From the IMG/VR virus record IMGVR_UViG_3300010354_009115, positions 1 through 22,859 of that record: DNA of 22,859 nt; one strand, 5' to 3'. Each line of letters starts with the position of its first letter. Position 1 is the first letter of the stretch. Source of the stretch: a virus. Shown piece by piece: positions 1 through 6,206 of the stretch. The notes below the pieces were generated by a model. That model saw only the letters and a program-made list of their open reading frames with translations, was not told the DNA's origin and ran no database searches. Both the position numbers and the translations under genes were made by a program.

Positions 1-1
1 C

Positions 2-166
2 GAGTATATGTGGGCAGGTGAAGCACCATACTTCGACGAAATCATATACAATTCTGGCACCGTCGAAGAACTACATAACTCTGTGTCAAATTTGATAAAT
101 GGATATAAGAGTATGGCTGTTCCGACTACCGATACGTTGCTTGAAGTATTGCAGGAGATGAAATGA
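2..166 (+). CDS. Partial CDS, C-terminal 54 residues of an unknown protein
   Basis: An open frame enters from the left edge and ends at a TGA at 164-166. It encodes 54 residues beginning EYMWAGEAPYFDEI and ending LLEVLQEMK. The stop overlaps the ATG of the next gene (ATGA), a typical translational-coupling junction in this window, which supports it being a real gene end. I recognise no domain in the visible part; it is acidic and soluble-looking. The start lies outside the window. Confidence 0.6.
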   Translation, partial: EYMWAGEAPYFDEIIYNSGTVEELHNSVSNLINGYKSMAVPTTDTLLEVLQEMK

Positions 167-372
167 TGGATAATATCACTATCGAATGGATGCAAATGAC
201 TGAAGATGGTAAGGTATCACTTGGAAATTGGCAACCGATCAGAACCAATGTTATGAATAATCCACAGTATATCACTATTGCTATGAATGAGTGTAAGCGT
301 ATGTTTTCTGGGAACGTTCGAATTCGTGCGGTCGATTCTAACGGTCGTCTTGTAGATATGCTTATGAACTGA
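163..372 (+). CDS. Small hypothetical protein, 69 aa
   Basis: This frame starts with two consecutive ATG codons, the first overlapping the stop of the upstream gene. An AGGAG sits about six bases upstream. The product is soluble, with a central ITIAMNECKRMF stretch and no signal peptide or membrane segment. Its stop is followed at once by GAGGAGATGAAAAT, a strong ribosome-binding site for the decayed gene downstream. I do not recognise the family. Operon-like overlap with its neighbour is the main reason to believe it is real. Confidence 0.6.
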   Translation: MMDNITIEWMQMTEDGKVSLGNWQPIRTNVMNNPQYITIAMNECKRMFSGNVRIRAVDSNGRLVDMLMN

Positions 373-384
373 GGAGATGAAAAT

Positions 385-585
385 ATGAGATTTGCAGATA
401 AAAAAAGACTATTCAAAAATTACTGTATATGATGATGTTCTTAGCACAACAGAACATCATGCAATATACAAATATCTTAAAACAAACAGGAAAGAGCTTG
501 CACTGTCCCGCGATATGTTGTTGCTATGAAACTACAACTTGACGTAAACTCCATGAGTTATATGGAGATGTATAATAGGATCTAG
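385..585 (+). pseudogene. Decayed or frameshifted small gene
   Basis: A good ribosome-binding site (GGAG at about 373) precedes ATG 385, but the frame stops after 15 codons. Skipping one base in the A7 run at 400-406 opens a natural-looking continuation (DYSKITVYDDVLSTTEHHA and on). That frame again stops shortly after the CCC at 507-509. A second shift there opens a third stretch (YVVAMKLQLDVNS and on) ending at TAG 583-585, two bases before the next ATG. Read across both shifts the product is about 67 residues and fills the gap exactly. Two disruptions in 200 bp suggest decay; errors in short homopolymers are the alternative. Function unknown. Confidence 0.5.
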
Positions 586-587
586 GT

Positions 588-1334
588 ATGTTTTCATTCT
601 TTCATCGCAGAAGCACAATCACCGTTGACTGTTTCACGACAGATCCTTTTGTCTATGAGTATTCGCCCATAGTCAGAGGAACTAGATGTTATCCAGATTG
701 GTGGAAGAGTCTTCCTCGCAGCGGAAGTACAGTAGATCAAGATCTAAACTTGCAAAACAATATGAAGAATTGTTACGGGTTTATCGAATTACATAAGCGA
801 TCATTTGTGCTGCGATGCTGGTCAGACATATTGTTTTCGGTAACAGAAAACGAAGGATACAAATACAATTTCCTAAGAGGAAAGGCTAAGTTTGAAGAAC
901 ATGGTTCTGATCAATACAATCATGCCTTTTCAAAATTTTACCATGCTAAATTAGGATCTCCATGGAACGTGAGAGAAAAAACAGGAATACATTTTGCCTT
1001 CTTTGCTAATCATTGGCATAATGAACACTTAGACTATATTCTACCAAATGGCGTATTAAGATATGATTGGCAGAACCAAACGAACGTGAATATGTTTATT
1101 CCAAAGAAAAACTTCACGTTCACTATAAATCTGAATCAACCATTAGTTCATATCGTTCCTCTCACAGAAAAGAAGGTCAATATGAAATGCCATCTTATCG
1201 ATGAGAAAGACTGTGAAAGAATGTTCATTGGTGTGGCAAGAACATTTGGTGGGTTCAGGAGAGCAATCACAGAACTACAAAAAGAAAAAGACGAACAGAA
1301 AAAAAGTAAATGCCCCTTTGGTTTTGGTAGATAG
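588..1334 (+). CDS. Hypothetical phage protein, 248 aa
   Basis: Soluble protein with no signal peptide or membrane segment. The N-terminal part contains IVRGTRCYPDWWKSLP, and the C-terminal half has an NFTFTINLNQPLVHIVPLTEK stretch. A WWK-L-P element near the N-terminus followed later by a P-L-V-hydrophobic-I-P-L element resembles an uncharacterised family I associate with T4-like marine phages; I cannot name its function. The last 25 residues are Lys/Glu/Gln-rich and probably disordered, ending in KCPFGFGR. Start codon ATG 588 lies two bases after the decayed gene's stop. The start and length are clear, the role is not. Confidence 0.7.
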   Translation: MFSFFHRRSTITVDCFTTDPFVYEYSPIVRGTRCYPDWWKSLPRSGSTVDQDLNLQNNMKNCYGFIELHKRSFVLRCWSDILFSVTENEGYKYNFLRGKAKFEEHGSDQYNHAFSKFYHAKLGSPWNVREKTGIHFAFFANHWHNEHLDYILPNGVLRYDWQNQTNVNMFIPKKNFTFTINLNQPLVHIVPLTEKKVNMKCHLIDEKDCERMFIGVARTFGGFRRAITELQKEKDEQKKSKCPFGFGR

Positions 1335-1344
1335 GAGAAGTAAA

Positions 1345-1452
1345 ATGAAAAGTGAACTAGAAAACATGGTTGAAGAAGATATGATCGCGGCTGGATATAA
1401 TCCCGAACTTTGGGCTGATGTAGTAGAATATTGGAATGAACGTCTTAGATAA
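1345..1452 (+). CDS. Very small hypothetical protein, 35 aa
   Basis: A 35-codon frame starting ATG 1345, with AGGAGAAG about eight bases upstream, placed between two genes on the same strand. The product (MKSELENMVEEDMIAAGY to EYWNERLR) is acidic and amphipathic, and its stop overlaps the next gene by 17 bases. The strong ribosome-binding site and tight fit argue that it is translated. It is too short to assign to a family. Confidence 0.5.
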   Translation: MKSELENMVEEDMIAAGYNPELWADVVEYWNERLR

Positions 1453-1687
1453 AACGAAGTCGATAGAATGGTGGTTCGAATGGGGTTCGACCATCATTCT
1501 TATTATCGGCGTTGCCCTCGTGGCATATAACGTATATCCTCTTGGAATATGGTTTTCGCTTGCTGGGAACATAGGATGGTTCGTAGTTGGCTGGATGTGG
1601 CGAAAATATTCGCTCTTGACAATTCAGTTAATTGTGGCTATAATATATGTATCTGGTCTACTCAATCACTATGGGATAACATCATGA
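1436..1687 (+). CDS. Small integral membrane protein, 83 aa
   Basis: After a short charged N-terminus (MNVLDKTKSIEWW) the protein is hydrophobic, with about three membrane segments: roughly residues 17-32, 36-54 and 60-76. Short loops carry the charged WRK motif near residues 55-57. The stop TGA overlaps the ATG of the next gene (ATGA at 1684-1687). Small multi-span proteins of this kind are common in T4-like accessory regions and usually have no known role. It could act in membrane remodelling or superinfection exclusion, but nothing in the sequence decides this. A perfect sigma70-type promoter lies inside its coding sequence at 1616-1644. Confidence 0.65.
   Translation: MNVLDKTKSIEWWFEWGSTIILIIGVALVAYNVYPLGIWFSLAGNIGWFVVGWMWRKYSLLTIQLIVAIIYVSGLLNHYGITS
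1616..1644 (+). promoter_or_regulatory. Consensus sigma70-type promoter inside a coding region
   Basis: TTGACA (1616-1621), a 17-base spacer and TATAAT (1639-1644): a 12 of 12 match with ideal spacing. The predicted start near 1651 lies about 33 bases before the gene at 1684. It probably gives early, host-polymerase transcription of 1684 and the genes after it. Confidence 0.7.
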
Positions 1688-2214
1688 ATCGTTTTGTTCT
1701 ACATAATGATCCTTTTATCGCGGCTAAAATGCACTGCGATAAACATGTGGTAAAGATGATCCTTGAAGAAGCGCAGATGCTTTCAACAGCTCATCGTATT
1801 CTAGATGGTAAAGAATATATTGATGCCAGTAGTGGTCGGCGCATCAAGCGTTGGCAACTTCCTAGCACCGAAAATGACAGTGTGCTATACAAGGCAACTC
1901 ATGTCGGTCATCCATGCACACAGTGGTCAATGCAATCAAACAATAACTACACATGGGCAGTTTGTTTGCTTGAAGGTTTGCTAAATGAATATACACATCG
2001 TTATGGAAAATATCATAAGACTGAAAGTATATTCAATCGATTGGTAGCGTTGCCTAAGAATATTCCAACTGGACCTTTGACTGCATTTCCTCAGGCTATG
2101 CCCGATGACTGTAAACGCAACAATCCTGTCGATGGTTATCGTGCATATTATCTTGAATACAAGAAAGCGTTTGCCAAGTGGACTAAACGCGAACAACCAG
2201 AATGGTGGGTGTGA
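1684..2214 (+). CDS. Conserved T4-like phage protein, 176 aa, function unknown
   Basis: I chose ATG 1684 because it overlaps the upstream stop (ATGA), sits downstream of the promoter at 1616-1644, and the protein then begins with the family-typical MNRFVLHNDPFIAAKMHCDK. The open frame extends upstream to 1549, but that part is a shadow of the membrane protein gene. Visible features are an N-terminal CDKHVVKMILEEAQMLSTAHR helix, a GHPCTQWSMQSNNNYTW segment, and a C-terminus FAKWTKREQPEWWV. Similar proteins with HCDKHVVKM occur in T4-like cyanophages and other marine phages. The last 48 bases, including the stop and the next start, are repeated exactly at 2803-2850. Confidence 0.75.
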   Translation: MNRFVLHNDPFIAAKMHCDKHVVKMILEEAQMLSTAHRILDGKEYIDASSGRRIKRWQLPSTENDSVLYKATHVGHPCTQWSMQSNNNYTWAVCLLEGLLNEYTHRYGKYHKTESIFNRLVALPKNIPTGPLTAFPQAMPDDCKRNNPVDGYRAYYLEYKKAFAKWTKREQPEWWV

Positions 2215-2217
2215 TGG
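2170..2217 (+). repeat. 48-bp direct repeat, copy 1
   Basis: Identical to 2803-2850 over 48 bases. This copy encodes the last 14 residues of the upstream gene (FAKWTKREQPEWWV), its stop, and the ATGG start of the methyltransferase gene. Homology continues weakly upstream (K-K-A-F here, K-K-N-F in copy 2). The two copies flank the methyltransferase gene. Confidence 0.95.
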
Positions 2218-2783
2218 ATATTCAATCGCGCATAGATAGTTACTGCAAAACGACAAACTTCCCAAGATCAATTTTTTTGAGCGAGGATGGTAGAATTGTT
2301 GGCACATGGATAATGGGAAATGCGTATGGAGTTCAGTCAGGATATTATGGTGGCTACCCAGCAGGATATCTGAAACGAATTAAGGCTCTCTTTCCAGATA
2401 AAAGAAGTTGCCTGCATTTGTTCTCAGGTAAGGTCGATCAGAGTGCATGGCCAGGTGATACTGTTGACATAAACAATACATTACAACCAACATATATAGA
2501 TGACGCCCAATCTCTTGAACATGTGCCAGTTGAAAAATATGATATAATTTTGGCTGATCCACCATATAGTGTGGAAGATTGCGATCACTACCAAACAACA
2601 ATGGTTAAAAGGAACAAAGTGATGCAGGCACTAAGCAAAGCAAATACTGGGACTCATGTTGTGTGGCTGGATCAGGTTCTACCTATGTATAGAAAAGACA
2701 CATGGAAAATGGTTGGCGTAATAGGTATGGTAAAATCAACAAATCATCGTTTCAGAGTTGTAACGATTTTCGAAAAAATTTAG
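2214..2783 (+). CDS. Putative SAM-dependent DNA methyltransferase (DPPY type), 189 aa
   Basis: The start ATG 2214 overlaps the previous stop (TGATG). The protein has a likely SAM-binding motif I, LHLFSG (residues 67-72), and a catalytic DPPY motif (115-118, in DIILADPPYS). DPPY is the motif IV signature of N6-adenine and N4-cytosine amino-methyltransferases, and the order motif I then motif IV is normal. At 189 residues it is short, with little room for a target-recognition domain, so specificity may be relaxed or depend on a partner. No restriction enzyme is seen nearby. It may protect phage DNA or modify another substrate. It lies between two exact 48-bp repeats, which suggests it arrived as a cassette. 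Confidence 0.7.
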   Translation: MDIQSRIDSYCKTTNFPRSIFLSEDGRIVGTWIMGNAYGVQSGYYGGYPAGYLKRIKALFPDKRSCLHLFSGKVDQSAWPGDTVDINNTLQPTYIDDAQSLEHVPVEKYDIILADPPYSVEDCDHYQTTMVKRNKVMQALSKANTGTHVVWLDQVLPMYRKDTWKMVGVIGMVKSTNHRFRVVTIFEKI

Positions 2784-2802
2784 TTAGAAGCATAAGAAAA
2801 AC

Positions 2803-2850
2803 TTTGCCAAGTGGACTAAACGCGAACAACCAGAATGGTGGGTGTGATGG
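2803..2850 (+). repeat. 48-bp direct repeat, copy 2 (3' end scar of the gene at 1684)
   Basis: Exact copy of 2170-2217. In frame it reads as a remnant (K-H-K-K-N, then FAKWTKREQPEWWV and stop) immediately before the ATGG of the next gene. Upstream of the repeat the remnant frame is closed by a TAG at 2785-2787. The stretch 2784-2846 holds no other gene. Confidence 0.95.
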
Positions 2851-3086
2851 GAAGAATGAAAGAATATACGCAGGAAATGTACGGCGATTCTATTGACTTC
2901 GGGCACTCGTTGCCTATAGGATATACGGAAAGCATTCGTATCATGAGTGAAAATCGCGAAATGAAACTCGCGCTTGAACGAATAATCAAAGAATGCGTTC
3001 CTGGAGTTACAGGATATCATGTTATTCGCCAAATAGCAGAGGAGGCGTTGAGTGATGATCAAACTAACAAACATGAGCAATCCTAA
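2847..3086 (+). CDS. Small hypothetical protein, 79 aa
   Basis: I place the start at ATG 2847, which lies in the repeat at the position that in copy 1 starts the methyltransferase. ATG 2856 (MKEYTQEMYGD) is the alternative. The product is soluble and acidic with a central helix-rich part (REMKLALERIIKECVPG) and a C-terminus IAEEALSDDQTNKHEQS. The segment with a Glu-x-hydrophobic pattern around KECVPG recalls small T4-like phage proteins of unknown role. It overlaps the next gene by 32 bases. Confidence 0.55.
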   Translation: MGRMKEYTQEMYGDSIDFGHSLPIGYTESIRIMSENREMKLALERIIKECVPGVTGYHVIRQIAEEALSDDQTNKHEQS

Positions 3087-3252
3087 TGTGTTGGATATGC
3101 CTATCTACATAAACACAGAACATATCGCTTCGGTGTATGAACGTCGCAATGATGCAAGCGTTGCGACGATTGTCTATTGTGTAAATGGTATTGAATGGAT
3201 TGTTGAAGAATCTCTAACTGAAGTAATGAGAAAGATAAATGAACAACGCTAA
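3055..3252 (+). CDS. FlbD-like small protein, 65 aa
   Basis: ATG 3055 is nine bases after a GGAGG, which decides the start over the preceding in-frame GTG. The protein reads MIKLTNMSN, then PIYINTEHIASVYE, then GIEWIVEESLTEVMRKI. This follows the plan of the flagellar FlbD family (MIKLT, an NxExI-type strand, G-x-x-W-x-V-x-E-S-hydrophobic-x-E-V). In flagellated bacteria FlbD is a small protein of the motility operons; in phage the role of such proteins is unknown, and the similarity may be only a shared small beta fold. The stop overlaps the thyX start. Confidence 0.55.
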   Translation: MIKLTNMSNPNVLDMPIYINTEHIASVYERRNDASVATIVYCVNGIEWIVEESLTEVMRKINEQR

Positions 3253-3913
3253 GATTATTGGTATCACTCAGCCTATGAATATGGGTGAAGCAGACTTGAA
3301 TATTGATGAGTTCATTGCGTATGTTGCTCGTGTAAGCAATCCATCGAATCAGAGCAATCATCTTACTGCCAACAAGCTGCTAAAGTATCTGATGAAGCAC
3401 AAGCACTGGTCGCCTTTTGAGATGGTCAATGTCGTTATGGAGATCAATACCACTCGTGATATTGCTCGCCAAATTTTGCGTCATCGTTCATTCAGTTTCC
3501 AAGAGTTCAGCCAGCGTTATGCTGATCCTACTAAGGACTTGGGTTTCGTTATTCGTGAGGCTCGTCTTCAGGATCAAAAGAATCGACAGAACAGCATTGA
3601 AACTGATGATGGTGAACTTGAAAATCAATGGCAGGGAGCACAACAGTCAGTCCGTGACCATGTAATGAAGGCATATACATGGGCGATTGAAAACGGTATC
3701 GCCAAGGAACAAGCACGTGCTGTTCTTCCTGAAGGTTTAACGGTTTCTCGCATGTATATGAATGGAACACTTCGTAGCTGGATTCATTATTGCCAGTTGC
3801 GTATGGGTCCAGAAACACAGAAAGAGCATCGTGAAGTTGCTCGTGATGCTTGGTATCAGATTACAGAAACGTTTCCCTCACTGAGGGATTGCCTTGATCT
3901 AGGAGAAAAGTGA
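3239..3913 (+). CDS. thyX: Flavin-dependent thymidylate synthase ThyX, 224 aa
   Basis: ThyX makes dTMP from dUMP using methylenetetrahydrofolate, FAD and NADPH, supplying thymidine for phage DNA synthesis. The signature RHR-x7-S is present at residues 81-91 (RHRSFSFQEFS), followed by QRY. The C-terminal half has the substrate-binding part EQARAVLPEGLTVSRM with the downstream RSWIHYCQLR helix. The length is normal for the family and all expected motifs are intact. The start ATG 3239 overlaps the FlbD-like gene's end, and the stop forms TGATG with the next gene. A second, diverged copy of the last 27 codons sits at 4175-4258. Confidence 0.95.
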   Translation: MNNAKIIGITQPMNMGEADLNIDEFIAYVARVSNPSNQSNHLTANKLLKYLMKHKHWSPFEMVNVVMEINTTRDIARQILRHRSFSFQEFSQRYADPTKDLGFVIREARLQDQKNRQNSIETDDGELENQWQGAQQSVRDHVMKAYTWAIENGIAKEQARAVLPEGLTVSRMYMNGTLRSWIHYCQLRMGPETQKEHREVARDAWYQITETFPSLRDCLDLGEK

Positions 3914-4122
3914 TGAACGAAAACATTAGTAGAATCGCAGAACAATGTTGGGATAATGATGATTTTGAAATTGAAAAGTTCGCTGAACTGATCGTGAAAG
4001 AATGTATTGAAACTATGCAAGAACAGTCCTTCAACACATCAATGCTTCTCTGCAATCCTCCAAAAAGTTCTGCTATTTGGGATGCTTGTAACGCAATTGA
4101 AAAGAAGTTTGGAGTTAAGTGA
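3913..4122 (+). CDS. Small hypothetical protein, 69 aa
   Basis: ATG 3913 overlaps the thyX stop (TGATG) and has AGGAGAAAAG just upstream. The product contains EIEKFAELIVKECIETMQEQ, a helix of a type often seen in T4-like and other phage small proteins (F-A-E-L-I-V-x-E-C-I), and ends AIEKKFGVK. I know of no function for this family. It lies between thyX and the thyX remnant, so it may have come with the same recombination event. Confidence 0.6.
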   Translation: MNENISRIAEQCWDNDDFEIEKFAELIVKECIETMQEQSFNTSMLLCNPPKSSAIWDACNAIEKKFGVK

Positions 4123-4199
4123 TGCCTTTTTATAGGAAGAAACCAATCGTTGTTCAGTGTCATAAAATTACTGAAAGGAACATCGTGAAATCGCTCTAG
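4122..4199 (+). CDS. Truncated RKKP-family small protein, 25 aa
   Basis: ATG 4122 overlaps the previous stop (TGATG). The product begins MPFYRKKPIVVQCHKIT, closely resembling the N-terminus of a widespread phage family that starts M-x-Y/F-R-K-K-P-V/I-V-hydrophobic-x-A and is normally much longer. Here it stops after 25 codons, at a point where the DNA has switched into the thyX remnant in another frame. I read it as the 5' stub of a gene cut by recombination. It may still be translated. Confidence 0.45.
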   Translation: MPFYRKKPIVVQCHKITERNIVKSL

Positions 4200-4258
4200 A
4201 TTGCTGGTATGCTATTATTGAAGAATTTCCTTCTCTGAAAGACTCACTCGAGTTATAA
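4175..4258 (+). pseudogene. Remnant of a second thyX 3' end
   Basis: In the frame beginning at 4175, directly after a TGA, the DNA encodes KEHREIALDCWY, then AIIEEFPSLKDSLEL and stop. This aligns without gaps to the thyX C-terminus (KEHREVARDAWY, then QITETFPSLRDCLDL), 18 of 27 residues identical by my count. There is no start codon or upstream thyX sequence. The remnant's stop TAA (4256-4258) lies inside the late promoter TATAAATA. It appears to be the 3' end of an older or different thyX left behind when the present one and two small genes moved in. Confidence 0.85.
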
Positions 4259-4261
4259 ATA
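4254..4261 (+). promoter_or_regulatory. T4-type late promoter of the curli-like operon
   Basis: TATAAATA followed by CTTTCG, an exact match to the T4 late -10 consensus, which in T4 is read by gp55 with gp33 and the sliding clamp. It is 27 bases upstream of csgF, and the window carries a likely gp33 gene at 17682. The csgF ribosome-binding region is the purine run GGAAAGGAAAGG at about 4272-4283. Confidence 0.75.
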
Positions 4262-4287
4262 CTTTCGTAAAAGGAAAGGAAAGGTAA

Positions 4288-4749
4288 ATGAAAGCATCAA
4301 CAGCTTTCGTTATGCTTTTCGTTATGTCTTCATCCGTTAATTCAGCTGAAATGACACATCAATTCCTGTCACCATCTTTTAATGGAGCAGGATACACTAG
4401 CCACGTTTTATCCATATACAATATGGAATTGAGTAGAAAACTGGCTATCGAAGCACAAAGAAAAGCTGATTTATTAAAAGCAGAACAAGATGCCGCCAAT
4501 ACCCCATTGGCTAGGTTTCTTGCAAATTTAGAGTCTCGCGTGTTTAATGAACTCGCAAGACAGATGGTAGATAGAATGTTCTCTGGTGACGGTGAAGCAA
4601 ATCAGAGAGGTTCATTTACATTAGGTGGAAATACCATCGACTGGTATAGAGATGGCACAGAAGTCGTTCTTAATGTTACTGATGTTAATGGAACACTAAC
4701 AACAATCAGAGTACCATTAGGAGATTTCGGATGGATTCCACCAACCTAA
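4288..4749 (+). CDS. csgF: CsgF-like curli secretion accessory protein, 153 aa
   Basis: CsgF is exported to the cell surface and binds the CsgG pore, its N-terminal peptide forming a second constriction and its body anchoring the curli nucleator. The signal peptide MKASTAFVMLFVMSSSVNSA probably ends at residue 20, so the mature protein starts EMTHQFLSPSFNG. This matches the pore-binding N-terminus of CsgF (M-T-F/Y-Q-F-x-N/S-P-x-F-x-G). The C-terminal domain, TIDWYRDGTEVVLNVTDVNG and TLTTIRV, matches the CsgF beta domain (I-x-I-x-R-x-G-x-x-x-L-x-V-T-D). The middle has a Lys/Ala-rich helix. It is somewhat longer than the 138-residue E. coli protein. It overlaps csgG by 19 bases. Confidence 0.85.
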   Translation: MKASTAFVMLFVMSSSVNSAEMTHQFLSPSFNGAGYTSHVLSIYNMELSRKLAIEAQRKADLLKAEQDAANTPLARFLANLESRVFNELARQMVDRMFSGDGEANQRGSFTLGGNTIDWYRDGTEVVLNVTDVNGTLTTIRVPLGDFGWIPPT

Positions 4750-5537
4750 AAGCAGTTACATTATTAATCTCTGCTCTTGCTCTTGGTGGATGTGCCACTG
4801 CAGCTGGCACAAAAGCAATACCATATCAAGATGCAACAGTAACAACACCAACATTCTATAAGAAACAAGCGGTCCCCCAACCAGGTGGTCCGCCAATTGC
4901 CGTTGCAGTCTATAGATTTAATGATCAGACTGGGCAAAGAAAAGCATCACAGAATGTAGCAGTATTAAGTTCTGCTGTAACTCAAGGTGCAGACAATTAC
5001 CTGATCCGCTCTCTACAAGAAATCGGTGGCGGTAAATGGTTCAAAGTCATCGAACGTGGTAATCTAGATCATCTTATCAAAGAACGTCAAATCATTCGTC
5101 AAATGCGTGAACAATATGAAGGTAAGGATGCAAAACCATTACCACCAATGCTATTTGCTGGTGTTCTTCTTGAAGGTGGTATTATAGGTTACGACTCAAA
5201 TGTGAAAACTGGCGGTGCTGGCGCAAGAGTGTTAGGCATTGGAGCATCAACTCAATACAGCATTGATGAAATCGTAGTATCTCTCCGTGCAGTGTCAGTC
5301 ACCACAGGAGAAGTATTAGTATCTGTTACAACAACCAAAACGGTATATTCATTTAGAGATAATGCAGGTATGTTGAAGTTTGTCGATGCTGGAACAAGAG
5401 CATTAGAAGCAGAACTTGGCGCTGCCTCTAACGAAAGTATGAATAAAGCAGTTCAACTAGGTGTTCACGCTGCTGTGTTAGAACTAATCAAAGAAGGCGC
5501 AAGAAAGAAACACTGGAAAATTAAAGGAGCAAAATAA
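4731..5537 (+). CDS. csgG: CsgG-like outer-membrane secretion lipoprotein, 268 aa
   Basis: CsgG is a nonameric outer-membrane lipoprotein channel that exports unfolded curli subunits. The lipobox LALGGC gives a lipidated Cys21. The family core is plain: PIAVAVYRFNDQTGQ, GGKWFKVIERGNLDHLIKER with QIIRQ after it, GGIIGYDSN, GGAGARVLGIG, and the beta strands IDEIVVSLRAVSVTTGEVL with SVTTTKTVYS. The length is near that of E. coli CsgG. In the pore-constriction region (KASQNVAVLSSAV) I do not see the aromatic pair Tyr51/Phe56 of the E. coli loop, so the pore may be gated differently. AGGAG lies nine bases before ATG 4731. The stop is TAATG with the curlin gene. Confidence 0.95.
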   Translation: MDSTNLKAVTLLISALALGGCATAAGTKAIPYQDATVTTPTFYKKQAVPQPGGPPIAVAVYRFNDQTGQRKASQNVAVLSSAVTQGADNYLIRSLQEIGGGKWFKVIERGNLDHLIKERQIIRQMREQYEGKDAKPLPPMLFAGVLLEGGIIGYDSNVKTGGAGARVLGIGASTQYSIDEIVVSLRAVSVTTGEVLVSVTTTKTVYSFRDNAGMLKFVDAGTRALEAELGAASNESMNKAVQLGVHAAVLELIKEGARKKHWKIKGAK

Positions 5538-6205
5538 TGCGTAAATTTACAGCTTTCGTCATGTTCTTGATGTTGGCTGTTACTTCCCATGCATTTGCAC
5601 AAAATAAAGTTTATATTGAGCAGGCAGGTAACTCGAATTCAATAGATATCACACAAGTAGGAAACGGAAACAGAGTCGGTGATGCAAACTCAATTGCACT
5701 AATCACGGGTAATGGTAACTCAGTAACAACTTCACAGACTGGTAGTTCAAACGTAATTGACTATAACATAACTGGTAATAACAACACTGTAACAAAAACT
5801 ATTGTCGGTGACGGTAACACAAATACAACCACACTCGGTGATGGAACAACTGCTGCCACTAATGTTACAACAACAGCAACAGTTACAGGTGATGATAATA
5901 ACATAACACAAACTATCAAAGGTAATCTAATCACTTCTACCATTGATATTCAAGGCAACACTAACTCAATTACTCAAACAATAACAACAAGCAACAGCAA
6001 CAGTAACATTAGCATTCTTGGTGATCTAAACACCATCACCTCAACAATGTCTGGTTCTTCTGCTGGAGGCGGTCATCAATTGACTATGGATATTACAGGT
6101 TCGAGCAATCAATATACTATTGCTCAGACTGGTACAGTTGATACAATCGTAAGTGTTACAACAAATGGTTCTTCAAACGTAGTAAACATAAACTCAGGAA
6201 ACTAA
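5537..6205 (+). CDS. Curlin-repeat secreted amyloid protein, 222 aa
   Basis: Probable main fibre subunit or nucleator (CsgA/CsgB type). A signal peptide MRKFTAFVMFLMLAVTSHAFA precedes the mature QNKVYIEQAGNSNSIDITQVG. The rest is a series of about eight imperfect strand-loop-strand units of about 20-25 residues, rich in Asn, Thr, Ser and Gly, such as ITGNGNSVTTSQTGSSN, ITGNNNTVTKTIVGDGN and VTGDDNNITQTIKGN. These follow the curlin pattern of alternating hydrophobic and polar strands with G-x-x-N and Q positions. Only the first units keep the strict Q-x-G-x-x-N spacing. There are no cysteines. It immediately follows the pore gene, so it is most likely the pore's substrate. Confidence 0.85.
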   Translation: MRKFTAFVMFLMLAVTSHAFAQNKVYIEQAGNSNSIDITQVGNGNRVGDANSIALITGNGNSVTTSQTGSSNVIDYNITGNNNTVTKTIVGDGNTNTTTLGDGTTAATNVTTTATVTGDDNNITQTIKGNLITSTIDIQGNTNSITQTITTSNSNSNISILGDLNTITSTMSGSSAGGGHQLTMDITGSSNQYTIAQTGTVDTIVSVTTNGSSNVVNINSGN

Positions 6206-6206
6206 A

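Noticed and set aside
400-407. A-AAA-AAG slippery site as programmed -1 frameshift
   Set aside because: The frame that looks like real protein is reached by skipping a base, not by the -1 shift such sites cause, and a second break follows.
5600-6200. Repetitive DNA in the curlin gene as a CRISPR-like or satellite array
   Set aside because: Units are degenerate at DNA level, in frame and explained by amyloid repeats in the protein.
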